The notes: a model not told the origin generated them from the sequence alone. A stretch of 64,000 nt of DNA from Maylandia zebra (GCF_041146795.1 NC_135179.1:31190547-31254546), one strand, 5' to 3'; numbered from the stretch's first letter, positions 22,572-34,595 are shown. Made by a program: numbers and translations.

Positions 22572-24266
22572 TTAAAAGGTTCCTTCATGTAATGATCTGC
22601 TAGAGGGTGTGTGGGGGCCACAGCCCCGTCCTCCAGGGCATGAAGCAGGTATGGAGGAGATCAAAACTCCAGACATCCAGAGGCCCCCAGAACACAAGAG
22701 ACCAAGGAAGACCAACAGAGGGGCAGCTGCGCCACTGTCCCAGAAAGAGCTGAGGAGAGTCCCAGATGAGGGCTCACTCAGCAGCCGCGGAGCAGAAGCC
22801 AGGGGGAGTTGCAGTGACGCGCCCGTGAGCTCCGCCGGCAGCCAGCTGTGCCTGAGTGACCGAGCCCCAGGCCGAGAGGCCGGGGGCACCCCACCTCCGA
22901 AGTGGCCCGAGCGAGCCCCAGGCTGGACGGGCTCCTCGGGCCCTCCAGCTGACGTGGCATGAGGCTGGACGGGCTCCTCGGGCCCTCCAGCTGTCGAGGC
23001 ATGACCAGCAGGTGTAGAGACCACCGGCTGGACAGAAGGCTGAGCAGGTGATGGAGCAAATGACTGAGCTGCACAGTGGGTTAAGGGCTGGGCTAACGGA
23101 AGCACAGGAATGTAAGCTACGGACCGGGCTGCTAACAGAGCTAATGACTGAGCTAATGACTGAAAGGCATGCAGTAGCGATGGCGGTGTGGATTGCAGAC
23201 CGAATTCTCCTGAGCCCTCAGTAGAGACAGGGACGGGTGCAGGAGCATGCCGGACACTAGCCACTCCCACCCGAGGAGTAGGTACGGGTGCGGAGACGGG
23301 CTGTATCCTGGCTGCCCTCACCCTGGGGACCGGAACAGGTACCGGCAACGGCTGGGCAACTGCCCTTCCCACCCGAGGAGCAGGTACGGGTGCAGAAAGG
23401 GTCAGAGCCTCAGCCGGCCTGGAAACCAGAGCGGGAGCCAACTGGGCCTCAGTCTCCCCCACCCGAGGAACAGACACGGGTGCAGAGGTACGCTGGGACC
23501 GAGTTGCCCCGGGAGGAGAAACACGAGCAGGAACGGGAGTAGGCTCAGAAAAAACAGTCGCAGAAACGGCAGGCTCAGGGTCAACACATACAGGGTCGAC
23601 AAAAACGGATCTATCAAAAATGAACCCGCCGTCCACTTCATGTTTAGCAGTCTTAGCATTTGCAGTCCTAGTTTTAACAGCTTTCGAAATCCGTGGGTTA
23701 GTGGTAGCAAAGCGGGTTGACTCAGGGATAACTGAAACGGACCTGACAGAACCTGAACAGACGGAAGCGGAACCGAGTGTGTTTGTCCTGGTAACGTAAT
23801 TAACAGTCTTTCCCTTAACCGTATGTGCAGGCTTAGGCGAGCGGGAATTGTCTTTCATCCCTCCCTGTGTAGAGGGAGTAAAACAAAACGGATCCTCCCA
23901 GTCCACGTCGTCATCCATAAGGGAAATTCCCTCGGCATTGTCCAGTTTATGGCGACGGGCGCGCCGCTTCCTTCGAGCGGAGGAAGCCGGCGGAGCGAGC
24001 GACTGAGCCCCCGGTGCACAACACGGCGACAACGAGGCTGGAGCGTGAGCGCCTGTAGCCACCCGAAAAACTCCCACCTGAAGCGGACGAGGTTTGGAAA
24101 CAGGCGGGGACTTACGGCAGCTCTTGGGACCTCCGAGAGCCAGCCGAGTCCCGTGAAAAATCCGCTCATAGTCGGGGGCGTGCCACGGCTTCCAGTGGAG
24201 CTCCTCCTCCAGCTGGGCGAAGGCTGCCTCCCAACGCTCGTAAAGCTCGCGGTCTGCTGAGTCCAT
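22572..24266 (-). CDS. 564-residue unknown ORF of the composite element
   Basis: The frame opens at an ATG (24266-24264), 16 bases after the LTR-like unit, with MDSADRELYERWEAAFAQLE, which resembles the first codons of fish Gypsy gag genes. A basic cluster RRKRRARRHK follows near residue 100. Then comes a long Pro/Val/Ala-rich region of degenerate repeats (VPAPRVG, VSAPVPTPRVG, about residues 240-340) and a tandem SAGGPEEPVQP repeat. No zinc knuckle, protease or RT motif is present. The C-terminal 80 or so codons lie in sequence also found in the truncated copy at 16943-17774, where the frame is likewise open. Low complexity could keep it open without function. I do not recognise it. Confidence 0.5.
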   Translation of the reverse strand: MDSADRELYERWEAAFAQLEEELHWKPWHAPDYERIFHGTRLALGGPKSCRKSPPVSKPRPLQVGVFRVATGAHAPASLSPCCAPGAQSLAPPASSARRKRRARRHKLDNAEGISLMDDDVDWEDPFCFTPSTQGGMKDNSRSPKPAHTVKGKTVNYVTRTNTLGSASVCSGSVRSVSVIPESTRFATTNPRISKAVKTRTANAKTAKHEVDGGFIFDRSVFVDPVCVDPEPAVSATVFSEPTPVPARVSPPGATRSQRTSAPVSVPRVGETEAQLAPALVSRPAEALTLSAPVPAPRVGRAVAQPLPVPVPVPRVRAARIQPVSAPVPTPRVGVASVRHAPAPVPVSTEGSGEFGLQSTPPSLLHAFQSLAQSLALLAARSVAYIPVLPLAQPLTHCAAQSFAPSPAQPSVQPVVSTPAGHASTAGGPEEPVQPHATSAGGPEEPVQPGARSGHFGGGVPPASRPGARSLRHSWLPAELTGASLQLPLASAPRLLSEPSSGTLLSSFWDSGAAAPLLVFLGLLCSGGLWMSGVLISSIPASCPGGRGCGPHTPSSRSLHEGTF

Positions 24267-24282
24267 AGTGGTCAGGTCGTAC

Positions 24283-24922
24283 TGTCACGGTCTGGCTGGG
24301 GCAGACCGTATGTGTTGCAGAGGAGGACTCAAACGCAGACCAAAACGTAGTGTGGATAAACAAAACAAGCCATTTATTGAGGCTAGCAATGAGGGTAAAA
24401 ATAATCGGGCATCGGTGAAAACTAAACAATAACCTAAACTGGGTGAACTAATAACAAAACATGAAAAAGCTTAACCATAGTGAACTGACATGGGTACCTG
24501 GGGATGAGACATGGATGAGCAGACGACCTGACAACAAATGACTGAAAGCACACGGACTAAATACACACAGGAGGATGATGAGGGAAGTGGGAACACATGG
24601 GGAAACAGCTGGCACACATGAACATAATGACGTCACAGTGGGAGAGTAAGTCTGAACACGATGAACACAGAAACACCAGACCTCTTCACAATAAAACAGG
24701 AAACATAATGAGACATAGACATGACAACCCGAACTTGACAACGTAAGACACAGACATGAAACGCATGAAGAGCAGGGGAGATTTAACATAGTTGGAAACA
24801 CGAGGGGGAAATAATAAGAACTAGAAACACCTAGGCATGATAACAAATGAACTTGGGAAACCTGAAGGGCTTACATAAACTAAAACTCAAAACGCTGGGT
24901 CAACAGACCCAGGATCATGACA
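24283..24922 (-). repeat. LTR-like unit (640 bp) in the composite element
   Basis: On the - strand it starts TGTCATGATCCTGGGTC and ends CAGACCGTGACA, so it has TG...CA ends with a short TGTCA/TGACA inverted repeat. AATAAA lies about 90 bp before the end (complement of 24373-24378). Short hairpins are near both ends (for example 24288-24308). The following bases GTACGACCTGACCAC and the ATG match what I recall downstream of LTRs in some fish Gypsy elements. No second copy of this LTR exists in the window. Confidence 0.6.
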
Positions 24923-25533
24923 CCAGGCCCCGATAAGCGGCCGCCAAGGAGTGAGCCGGTGTGTACCTGGACGCCCACCCCCAGACACAAAGAACCACCA
25001 ACGCACCGATGTCTGAGGGAGTCCACCACTGGCAGGGGAAGTGGTGGTGGGTGGAGATAGGCCTCCAAACCTTGGAGGGCCTGAGATGTCCCCAGAGAGG
25101 TGACGTCTGACACCCAACCTGACATATAGACATACAGGCACACACAGACACAAACATCCATTCCCACCCTCATGCTCTCATATGCACTTACTCCACACTC
25201 AATCAACGTGGAGACAGACATAAAGAGACGCTGTACACACGATCACACTCCCCAAGCGTACTCTACGAACCGGGTCTAGGTACCCTTGCCCCTGGAGGGG
25301 GGAACTGCACCCAGACCCAGGTGGTGTTACCCTTTTCCTTGCGGTGGGGAGAGGCAGACCACCCCGACTCCGCAGCGGCAGGGAGGCCCCACATTCCAGA
25401 CCGCAGTCGGACAGCCAACTCCTCCTCCTAGCCCCCCCTCTCCAGCAGGCCGCAGAGAACGGGGGTGAGAGAAGACTCCAAACCTCCCTCCACCCGCTCA
25501 TTGTAGTGTTGATGCATGTGTGTTCTAAGGTGC
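24923..25533 (-). other. GC-rich 5' leader of the composite element
   Basis: This GC-rich sequence, with C/G runs and a GTGTG-rich part, lies between the LTR-like unit and the 5' target duplication. Short frames exist, but none shows a domain. It could be the 5' untranslated region of an L1/Tx1-like LINE or a captured promoter. Confidence 0.4.
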
Positions 25534-25550
25534 ATTTGAATGTCACACTT

Positions 25551-26519
25551 CATAATCATTCGGTTTAATTAAATTGAATTGTGAATGATTTTGAATTACT
25601 TTAATCTACTGTAAGTATTGCTGTCTTCAACTATTTCTGTATACTTTGAGCTACAGAAAATTCTGGTATCAAAGCTTTCAGGGTTTTTTAACTGTTTTTA
25701 AGTTTTCAGACCTTTCTTAAAATTAGAATGATTTCCTGATGTGGACTCCAAGTGGACTTACAAAAAGTATAACTATAGATAGTTTAAAAATGGATGTAGC
25801 TAACTATGATGGCTAACTAAAGTAAAAATAATAAATAAAAATATAGCTTGGTACAACAGCTGTACCAGCCTAAGCTAAATCTCACTCACTTGAAATGTAA
25901 TTCGAGAAGTACACAGAGATGGTTTTGAGTACTTGAGATTCAGGTAGAAATAAAAATATTATATCTTTACATCGACTTGTGTAGGATAATAAAATGAAAG
26001 AAATGACTGTTGTATTTCTTAACATTTTAAAATAACATGAGTTATCCCGACTGAAGTAAAAAAAAAAAGAGAGAAAAAGATTATTAGAGGGAAATGTGAG
26101 TGCGATGCCTAATTTCTAACAGTAGAGGGAGATGTAGGACTGTTTAATAAATTGTTGACGTACACCTGTTAACAGTGTTGAGCAGTGTGTCTTTTATTAA
26201 AGAGAAGTGTGTCCTGTTCATCGTTTACTTACCATATTTCTTTACTTAGCCTACTCATTTGCTATTGTATATGTGTGACCCACAGTAAATATTAATGAAT
26301 TTTATTAATTTTAACAACAACAGAGCTGATTAGAAAATAAAATCACAAAATAAAAGTACTAAAAACACATAAGAATTTAATGTAGTAGCTTTAGTTTTAA
26401 TATACTGTCAGTTCCCACTACCAGTAACATGACTTGTTTTTAGTTTTTGAGGGTTATGTTGCTTGTAATGTCTCCTTAGAAGCTTGACTGTGAAAACACT
26501 TTAACTATGGTGTGCTATG
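25551..26519. other. Intergenic AT-rich sequence, no gene seen
   Basis: No coding sequence, RNA gene or clear repeat is recognised. Confidence 0.6.
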
Positions 26520-26629
26520 CACTACCAGTCAAAGGTTTGGGCACACCATCTATGAATGAACACATATGGAACTATGTAGTAAACAAAAAAAAATGTAAAA
26601 CACGTTTTATATTTTCGATTCTTCAAAAC

Positions 26630-27614
26630 AGCCACCCTTTGATTACTGCTTTGCACACTCTCAGCATTCTATCGATGAACTTCATGAGGTTGTCGCCTGA
26701 AATGGTTTTCCAACAGTCTTGAAAGAGTTCCCAGAGATGCTGAACCCTTGTTGGTCCTTTTACCTTCACTCTGCAGTCCATCTCATCCCAAACCACTGTG
26801 TTTAGGTCAGGTGACTGTGGAGGCCAGGCCATGGTGCAGCACACTATCACTCTACTTCTTGGTCAAATAGCCCTTACACAGCCTAGAGGTGTGTTTTGGG
26901 ATCATTGAAAAATAAATGATGGTCCAACTAAACGCAAACTGGATGGGATGGCATGTTGCTGCTGGATGCTGTGGTAGCCATGCTGGTTCAGTGTGCCTTC
27001 CATTTTGAACAAATCCCCAACAGTAACAGTATCACCAGCAAAGCACTCCCACACCATCACACCTCCTCCTCACGGTGGGAATCATGCATGCAGAGATATG
27101 TAAAAATTCACTTTTTCTGTGTTACACATAGATGCAGGCTATGGAACCAAAGATCTCAAATTTGGACTCATCAGACCAAAGCACAGATTTCCACTGCTCT
27201 AATGTCCTTTCCTTGTGTTTCTTGGCCCAAACAAATCTTTTCTGCTTGTTGCTTCTCCTTAGTCGTGGTTTCTTAGCAGCTATTTGACCATAAAGGCAGA
27301 CTCCTCTGAACAGTTGATATAGAGATGTGCTACTGGAACTCTGTGGAATTTATCTGGGCTCTAATCTGAGGTGCTGTTAAACTGCGATTTCTGAGGCTGG
27401 TGACTCGGATGAATTTATCCTCAGCACCAGAGGTGACTCATTTTCTGAGGCGGCCCTAATGTGAGCTAATTTTGTTATACCACTTGATGGTTTTTGTGCC
27501 TGCACTTGGGGACACATTCAAACATTTAGCAATTTTCCGGACTGACTGACCTTCAGTTCTTAAAGTAATGATGGACTGTCGTTTCTCTTTTGTTAGCTGA
27601 TTGGTTCTTGCCAT
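26630..27614 (-). pseudogene. Tc1-like transposase remnant
   Basis: The start MARTNQLTKEKRQS and the following SVRKIAKCLNVSPSAGTKTIK correspond to the paired-like DNA-binding domain. The far end keeps the DDE-domain tail SPDLNTVVWDE, where the family has SPDLNPIE. The P-I-E block is lost, so the third catalytic residue is missing. Intervening sequence is recognisable only in pieces. Tc1 transposase cuts and pastes the element at TA sites. This copy is dead. Confidence 0.8.
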
Positions 27615-27689
27615 AATATGAATTGTAGTAGTTGTCAAATAGGGCTATTAGCTAACTACCTGACTTCTGCACAACGCAAGAGATTCCAC

Positions 27690-27936
27690 AAATAATAATG
27701 TACACAATAATAATAATAATGTACACTTTTTATTGATCCCCGTGGGGAAATTCTTCTCTGCATTTAACCCATTCACTCAGTGAAGCAGTGGGCAGCCACC
27801 AGTGCAGCGCCCGGGGAGCAGCGTGTGGGGATGGTACCTTGCTCGGGGGTACCTCAGGGTAGCCGTTCAGGGGATTCGAACCACCTACCGATCATGGGGC
27901 AACCGCTTTACCTACTGAGCTATCCCTGCCCCCCTT
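27690..27936 (-). mobile_element. tRNA-derived SINE inserted in the Tc1
   Basis: The - strand starts with a tRNA-like head: an A-box TAGCTCAGTAGG (complement of 27911-27922) and a B-box GGTTCGAATCC (complement of 27872-27882). The body includes the CACTGAGTGAATGGGTT region, and the element ends in an ATT-repeat tail (27690-27715). Such a head and tail are typical of fish SINEs transcribed by RNA polymerase III. Confidence 0.8.
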
Positions 27937-28282
27937 TTCTTTTTCTTTTTTTTTTTTAATATGAATTTTTTTAAATAAATGAACCCTGACAAGGAACACC
28001 TGTGAAGTGAAAACCATTCTAGGTGACTACATGATGAAGCTCAGTGAAAGAAGGTAAAGGGGTTGCAGCACTGTCAACAAAGCAAAGGTTGGCTACTTTG
28101 AGGAATCTAAACTATAAGATATATTTAGAGTTATTTATCTTTTTTTTCTTTGCTACATAATTCCATGTGTCTTGTTTCATATATTTGATGTGTTCAGTTT
28201 GCATCTACAATGTAGAAAGTAGTAAAAATAAAGAAAAATAATTTAATGAGAAGGTATGTCCAAACTTTTGAACGGTACTGTA

Positions 28283-28860
28283 CTTTATAATTCTATTCTA
28301 TTGCACTGTACCATGTCATCAGAGTCTCTGCTTTTCACCAGTCATGCCTGTCACCACATGGGAGGTGTCATCTACAGTGAAACCCTTGTTCACCACACAA
28401 CAAGATTTTAGCGGCTGGTTGTTGAGCCACAGAAAAAAACTGGTTGCTAGCAATTACACCAACCACATAGCAAGCAAAAGTTTGCTCGAGGTTGGATTTT
28501 GAAAAAAGGGTTGCCAACCACTCTCTAGACCTCCATGCCTGGGGCTTAAACAGTGGCAGTATATTAGCCTCTTAAATGTATCTACATTTTGAAACATTAA
28601 GTGCCAAATAGAAGGACATCGCTCTGAAGCTGAGTGACCTGATTAAAGCTTAATAATTTCTAAAGTGCCGCGTCAAGAATTTTTTTAATTTCTTCCAAGC
28701 CCATTTTGGAGTAATTTCTCCAGAGCCACAAAAAACATAACTTATTAAAGATGAATATTCACACCAAGCAATAACCTGAATTTCAAGTGCAAAACTAGAG
28801 GAGTTCCCCTTCAATCATTTCCACATTGCCGATCACAGTGCATTCAGTAGAGGCCATCTG
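28283..28860. other. Intergenic, no gene seen
   Basis: No recognisable coding sequence or defined repeat. Confidence 0.55.
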
Positions 28861-28869
28861 CTAGTCTCC

Positions 28870-29497
28870 TTTCTCTTTAGCTGTTCCCATTAGAAGCTGA
28901 CACAGCAGATCTTCTGTCTCCACCTCACCTTTGTATCCTCCTCTGTCACACAAGTCTTCTGCATGTCCTACTTAAATGCATCCATGAATCTTCTCAGTGT
29001 TCTTTGTCTTTTCCTCCTGCCTATTATAATATCCTAGCTGCATATTCACTTCCTTTGTCCTTTGCATATCCACTATCTCTTCTCTGCACATGCCCAAACC
29101 ATCTCAACTTTGAGTCTGTTACATTGTTGCCAAACTGCTCAACCTGAACTGTCCTTCTGACCAACCACAATCAAACTTTTAACATCTTCAACCTTTCACC
29201 TGTGGCTCCCTACCCATCTTTTAGTTAGTGCCACTGTCTCTAAACCATACATCATAGCAGGCCTTACTGTTATATTGTAAACCTTACCTTTAATTGTCGC
29301 TGCCATCCTTCAGTCACAAATAACCCCTGTCACTCTTCAGTCACAAATAACACTCTTCTGCAGCCTGCCTCCAACCTGTCATCTCTTTTGTGTCTGTTGT
29401 TTTGGATGGTTGATCCCAGGAATTTAAACCCATCCTATCACTGCTCATTGGAAGTTCACCTTTACACCTTTCTGCCTCTCATTCCCATACGAATCTA
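28870..29497 (-). mobile_element. RTE-type LINE fragment
   Basis: The sequence follows, in reverse orientation, the C-terminal coding part of a high-copy fish RTE-like LINE. Remembered landmarks are the CTCAACTTTGAGTCTG and AGTGCCACTGTCTCTAAACC regions and a CAGTCACAAATAACCCCTG block. Many indels leave no frame open. It is cut off at 29498 by a hAT element. Confidence 0.6.
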
Positions 29498-30194
29498 TAA
29501 GGCTGTGCGATATGAACAAAATCTCATATCCCGATATAAGAATTCTATCGTCCGATAATGATATAAATCACAAAAATTTAACATTTCCTCTAAATTCTGT
29601 GAATCTCGGGCAGCTTGACTTGCGGGAAGTGTTTCCAGCTGCGCGTCATGTAGCTGGAGTCGAGTGTTTTAACCGATGCATGAAACTATACATTTTTAAA
29701 CATAAGTTGAAACGCCCGCTGTTTTCTTTGTGAGTATTTATTAGAGGGAAAAGCGGGGAAAAGCCTGTTCTAACGTTTGAGTCTAAGGTTTATTTTTTAG
29801 CACCTGACGGCTCTTTTTTACTTCTCATCCGTAAATAATCTGCTCTTTCATGTGATTCAGTTTATTTTGAAAAGTCTCAACAGGATCTTGAGCTTTATTG
29901 TGAAAGGTTTATATGGAACATAAACAAGCGGACACGCGATGGTGTTACCGTCGTTGTTGCTAACCACAACAAAAACAGGCGCTTGTAGACACTCCAGTGT
30001 GGTTATATTAAATATAAGAGAAAGACAGAACTTTAAGAAATGAATATAGCCACTACAGTGACCATCAAAACGATGAAAAAATATTACCGTAAACAGTTTA
30101 TTTTGCGACACCACGAAACAAACGATAGCGTAAAATGAGTGATAGACGTTTTTATATCGTCATCCGATATATATCATTATATCGAACAGCCCTA
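29498..30194 (-). mobile_element. hAT element related to 2442-3502, deletion derivative
   Basis: The ends TAAGGCTGTGCGATATGA and CGAACAGCCCTA are inverted. The flanking octamers CGAATCTA and CAAACCTA agree at six of eight positions. Internal sequence matches the complement of the copy at 2442-3502, but the BED-finger region is deleted. Confidence 0.8.
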
Positions 30195-30763
30195 CAAACC
30201 TACATCAACTTCTTCATTCTCTCTTCTTCCTGCACCCCACTATCACTAAAGATCACAGTTTCGGCTGCTAACGTCATATTTAATGAGACAGATGCAAGCA
30301 GATGTAGTTGAGTTTTGCAAGTGTCATACTGCCCTGGGAACACAGAGATGTCCTGTAATAAATAAATAAATCACAAGTGTCCATAAAGCTCAGGATTTTT
30401 AGTTTTTCTTGACAATTGCAGAGTTACTGATTTAGTGTTTAATATATTTATTATTTTCCACAATGAAATACAAACATACAAAGCATCAAATAAAAGTAAA
30501 AGAGGGGAAAAATAAAAAATAAAAATCCACCCTAACAAACAACACCCCTGTTCGCTGTCAAGTAATCAAAAGTTTAAAAGGAAAAACTTACAATCAGTGC
30601 AAAATAACACCAGCCAAGGTATACAGAATAAGAAGAAAGAAAAAATAAGCAAACAAATATAATTAAAAATAGAGTAAATAAGTAAGTAAAGGTCATTCCT
30701 GAAACTGTGTAGATGGTTGGTCAAAAAATATCAAAAAGGGTTTCCAGACTTTGTTAAATTTAT

Positions 30764-33700
30764 TTACAGTCTCTCAAAAAACCTAATTTTCTCTAATTTA
30801 AGATGAAATAATACATCCTTAACCAAATACGAAACTGTGGGCGGGGCTGCGTCCTTCCACTTCAAAAGTATTAGACGTCTTGCCAATAGTGTAGAGAAGG
30901 CAATAATTCGTTGACCACCTGCTGGTAGTGCCAGACCATCGGAATTGACCCCAAATAAAAATAAAAGTGGATTGAGTGACACTCTTATCCCAAATATGCA
31001 TGACAAAGCCCCACAGACATCTGTCCAGAACTTTTGTATTTTGGGACAGGACCAAAACATATGGATCAAGGTCGCCTCTGCCAATTTACATCTTTCGCAC
31101 GTTGGGTCAATCTGGGGATACATCTTTGCCAGTTTTGATTTGCTAAGATGAACCCTGTGCACTATTTTAAACTGCAGAAGGCAATGTCTTGCACACATGG
31201 AGGACGAGTGAATATTACTCAAAACATTGCCCCAGTCTGCTTCAGCAATACAGATTCCAAGATCCTCTTCCCAGGATCACTTGATTGCAGACATAGAACA
31301 AGAACCCAGGCGCAAAATCAGAACAAGTATTGATGATATGGCCTTTTTCTTAGCCGGTTTAAAACACATAATGTCATCCATTACATCATTAGGGGGTTTA
31401 TTTGGGAACCCTGGGATAGAGCCTGAAAGAAAGTGTCGTATTTGTAGGTACCTAAAGAAATTAGAAGGGGGTAAGTTGTATTTATTAGTCAGCTGTTCAA
31501 ATGAGGCAAACGTGCCATCAATGAATAGTTCTTTTAAAGATCTCAGCCCTCGCCTCTGCTAGCCCTGAAATGTGGCATCAGACATTGAAGGGGAAAAAAC
31601 ATAGTTGGAAGCTACTGGGCTCCCTAAACAGATCTTCAGAAGATCAAAATGTAAACTAAACTGAAAGCAAATCTGGATAGTATTATTATCTACAGGATTC
31701 TCAATTGTCAGACTTTTCGGTAACGGGATACATGCACCTACGACAGACGATAGCAAGAAAAAACCAGAAGAGAGCTTCTCCATATGTAGCCATACGGGTC
31801 CGCTGCAATCGTGCTGTTAGTGCAGCCAGTAGGTCAGACAGCGTAAATTGGAGGCCCAGTAATAATAACGGAAATTCGGTAGAGCCAGGCCTCCGTCTTG
31901 CTTTGACTTTTGCAGATGTGTTTTATGCAAACGTGGTTTCTTGTTGTTCCAAAGGTATGATGTAATTACATAGTCCAATTTCTTAAAATAAGCATTCGGA
32001 ATGTATATAGGGAGGCTTTGAAACAGATAAAGATATTTGGGTAATACAGACATTTTAACTACATTCACTCTCCCAACTGACGAGAGAGGAAGCGGCGACC
32101 ATTTTGACAAGTCTTGTTGCATACTGAGGTGTAACTTGCGTTGCAATCTTGAAGGGAACAGTAATGTTTGCTAATGTGGAAAGAGGCATATTTAGAGGCA
32201 GTAATTCACTCTTGTGTAGATTCAATTTATAGCCTGACACAAGCCCAAATGTATCAAAAAGTTCAAGCATGTAGGGAATTGTTACCTCAGCTTTGGACAC
32301 AAACAGCAGGAGATCATCAACATAGAGAGATTTATGCTCAGTTCCATATCGCGAAATGCCTTGAATGGCATGATTACTTCCTATAGCTATTGCCAACGGC
32401 TCAATAGCTAATACGAAAAGGATCGGGCTGAGGGGGGCAGCCCTGATGGGTTCCACGATGTAAGCGGAACGGTTTAGAATAATGGTTATTAGTGAGTACC
32501 ATAGCTGAAGGACAGGCATAGAGTAATTTCACCCAGGATAAAAAGGAACTTCCAAACCCAAATCTTTGTAAGGTCTCAAATAGATATTCCCATTCTACTC
32601 TATCGAAAGCCTTCTCCACATCCATGGAGAGAAGGCATTCGGAAGCAGCTTGACTGGGGGTGTACATTATATTGAGTAGTCTACGAATACTAAAAAAGGA
32701 GTGCCTGTTTTTAATAAAACCAGTCTGATCTGAAGAGATTATGTTGGGTAAAACTTTTTCCAATCGGTTGGCCAAAATCTTCGCTAGTATTTTATAATCT
32801 AAATTCAGGAGTGAAATCGGCCTGTAGGATCCACATTCCAAAGGGTTTTTATCTTTTTTGGGAAGTAATGTTATACAAGCTTGATTTAGGCTATCAGGTA
32901 AAACACCTTTGGCAAGAGAGTCAGTATATAACGTAGCTAACACAGGGGCTAGTTTTCCAGCAAAGGCGGCATAAAACTCGTTCGGTAAGCCATCAGGGCC
33001 TGGTGATCGGCGAGACTGTAATGATTTTATTGCCGCTATGATCTCCTATGATGCTGCAGAGGTGCATCCAGGGTGGAAACCTCATCTGGGGACAATGTTG
33101 GAATCTTTAGATCTCTAAAAAATCAGAGAGGAGGTTAGAATCATTGGTATTATCGGAACTATACAACTTATAATAATAATGCTGAAAAGCATCATTTATC
33201 CCCTGTTGATCTGTAACAGTTCCACCATCTCGGGTTGCGACCCCATTAATAGTTTGCCTGGCTTTTGCACATTTCAACTGTCTTGCTAGGATCTCTCCCG
33301 CCTTATCTCCGTACTCATAGGTATCACTGCGGTTCCTTAACAATAAATATTCTATAGAATGTGAGGCGAGCGCATCATATTCTGCACCCAGTTGCAAACG
33401 TTCTTTATATAATTTTGGTGAGGGGTTCTGAGAATTCCTATTATCCAAGTCTGATATTTGCTTTTCCAAATCCTTTAGTTTAGAAGTAGAAGTGCGTTTC
33501 TTATTAGCTGTAAACGATATAACCTGGCCGTGAAGATAAGCCTTAAGATCCTCCCAGACCGACGAGATGGAAATATCTGGAGTTAAATTAAACTCCAAAA
33601 AGTAGGTAATTTGATCCGAAATAAATTCCATAAAGTTTTCATCACTTAACAAAAGAGAGTTAAATCTCCACATCCGTTTAGGAGACTCCATACCGGGTAT

Positions 33701-34450
33701 ATGCAGTGTCAATATTAAGGGCGCATGGTCAGATATTACGATAGGCTGATAATCGCATGACTTAACAAGAGAGGTTAGATTGTTATCAGTAAAAAAATAG
33801 TCAATTCTACTGTAGGTTTGATGAGCATTTGAAAAAAAGGAATATTGTCTGTCTTGTGGGTGTAAAAAACGCCAAATGTCCGAGATGCTGTAGGTTGAAA
33901 AAAAGGACTGTAAATAAGAAGCTGACTTTGTTGTATCCAGTTCTTACAGACGATCTATCCATCCCAGGGTCCAAGCAAAAATTAAAGTCCCCACCCATAA
34001 TAACTAAATGGGTATTCAAACAAGGCAGGAGGCCGAGGACGAGTGAAAAAAAATTGGGGTCGTCACAGTTTGGGGCATATATATTTACTAATGTAACATT
34101 AATATTAAAAATTAATCTGGTCACTATAACTTATCGTCCGTTTGAATCAGCCAGAGTCGAAGAGGGGGTAAAAGGAACCCATTTATTTACAATATCGCTA
34201 CACCTCCTTCCTTCGCTGTAAAATGTGAGTGGAAGAGCTGCCCCACCCAACTACATTTTAAACAAATATTATCTGACATTTTAAGATGGGTTTCTTGAAT
34301 AAAGGCTGTATCAGCACCCGTTTTTTTCAAGTGAGCGAGAACCTTCTTTCTTTTAATAGGATGGTTCAGGCCTTTAACATTCCAGGTCACTAAGTCAATA
34401 GAGGTAACCATTGAAAATATATCAAAAATTTTAGCTGGTTGCTCAGACAA
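30764..34450 (-). pseudogene. L1-clade ORF2: endonuclease and reverse transcriptase, frameshifted
   Basis: The APE-type endonuclease starts near 34450 (VTWNVKGLNHP, FIQETHL, then NIYAPNCDDPNFF and GGDFNFCLDPGMDR). A linker region lies at 33712-33107. RT follows at 32943-32055 with CGSYRPISLLNLDYKILAK, MDVEKAFDRVEW and the catalytic YVDDLLLF. The C-terminal domain (31222-30764) has a CCHC-type cluster CERCKLAEATLIHMFWSC. At least four frame changes separate these pieces. ORF2 nicks target DNA and reverse transcribes the element RNA. This copy is inactive. Confidence 0.9.
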
Positions 34451-34595
34451 GAAACATAAAGCACTTGGTTTTTAACTTGGACAGTTGAACACAGAGAACC
34501 TCCCAGAAACCCCCCGAACCTCCAGGTGACACTAGCTGTCAGAACAAACAGCACACCTACCCAATCTAACTGAAAAACTTCCATAACTATCCTAC

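Larger units (their letters stand above)
22020..25533 (-). mobile_element. 3.5-kb poly(A)-tailed composite retro-insertion
   Basis: Flanking 17-mers ATTTAAATGTCACACTT (22003-22019) and ATTTGAATGTCACACTT (25534-25550) differ at one base, so this arrived as a single unit with a long target duplication. The - strand ends in a run of A (22035-22020). A long duplication plus a poly(A) tail indicates target-primed insertion of L1 type. Order on the - strand: an unidentified GC-rich leader (25533-24923), a 640-bp LTR-like unit (24922-24283), a 564-codon ORF, and a 3' untranslated region with poly(A). No reverse transcriptase is encoded, so it must have moved in trans. Confidence 0.8.
26520..28280 (-). 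mobile_element. Degenerate Tc1 transposon with long inverted ends
   Basis: The ends are inverted versions of one another: CACTACCAGTCAAAGGTTTG on the left, and on the right the complement of CAGTACCGTTCAAAAGTTTG. TA follows the right end at 28281-28282. The longer inner ends are also inverted repeats. The - strand encodes Tc1 transposase pieces: the N-terminal MARTNQLTKEKRQSIITLR helix-turn-helix (from 27614) and the C-terminal AWPPQSPDLNTVVWDEMD (near 26830). Frameshifts and stops separate them. A SINE is inserted in the right half. Confidence 0.88.

Noticed and set aside
27872..27934. Possible functional tRNA gene on the - strand
   Set aside because: A and B boxes are present, but the acceptor and anticodon stems do not fold well, and a SINE body with an ATT tail follows; it is a SINE head.
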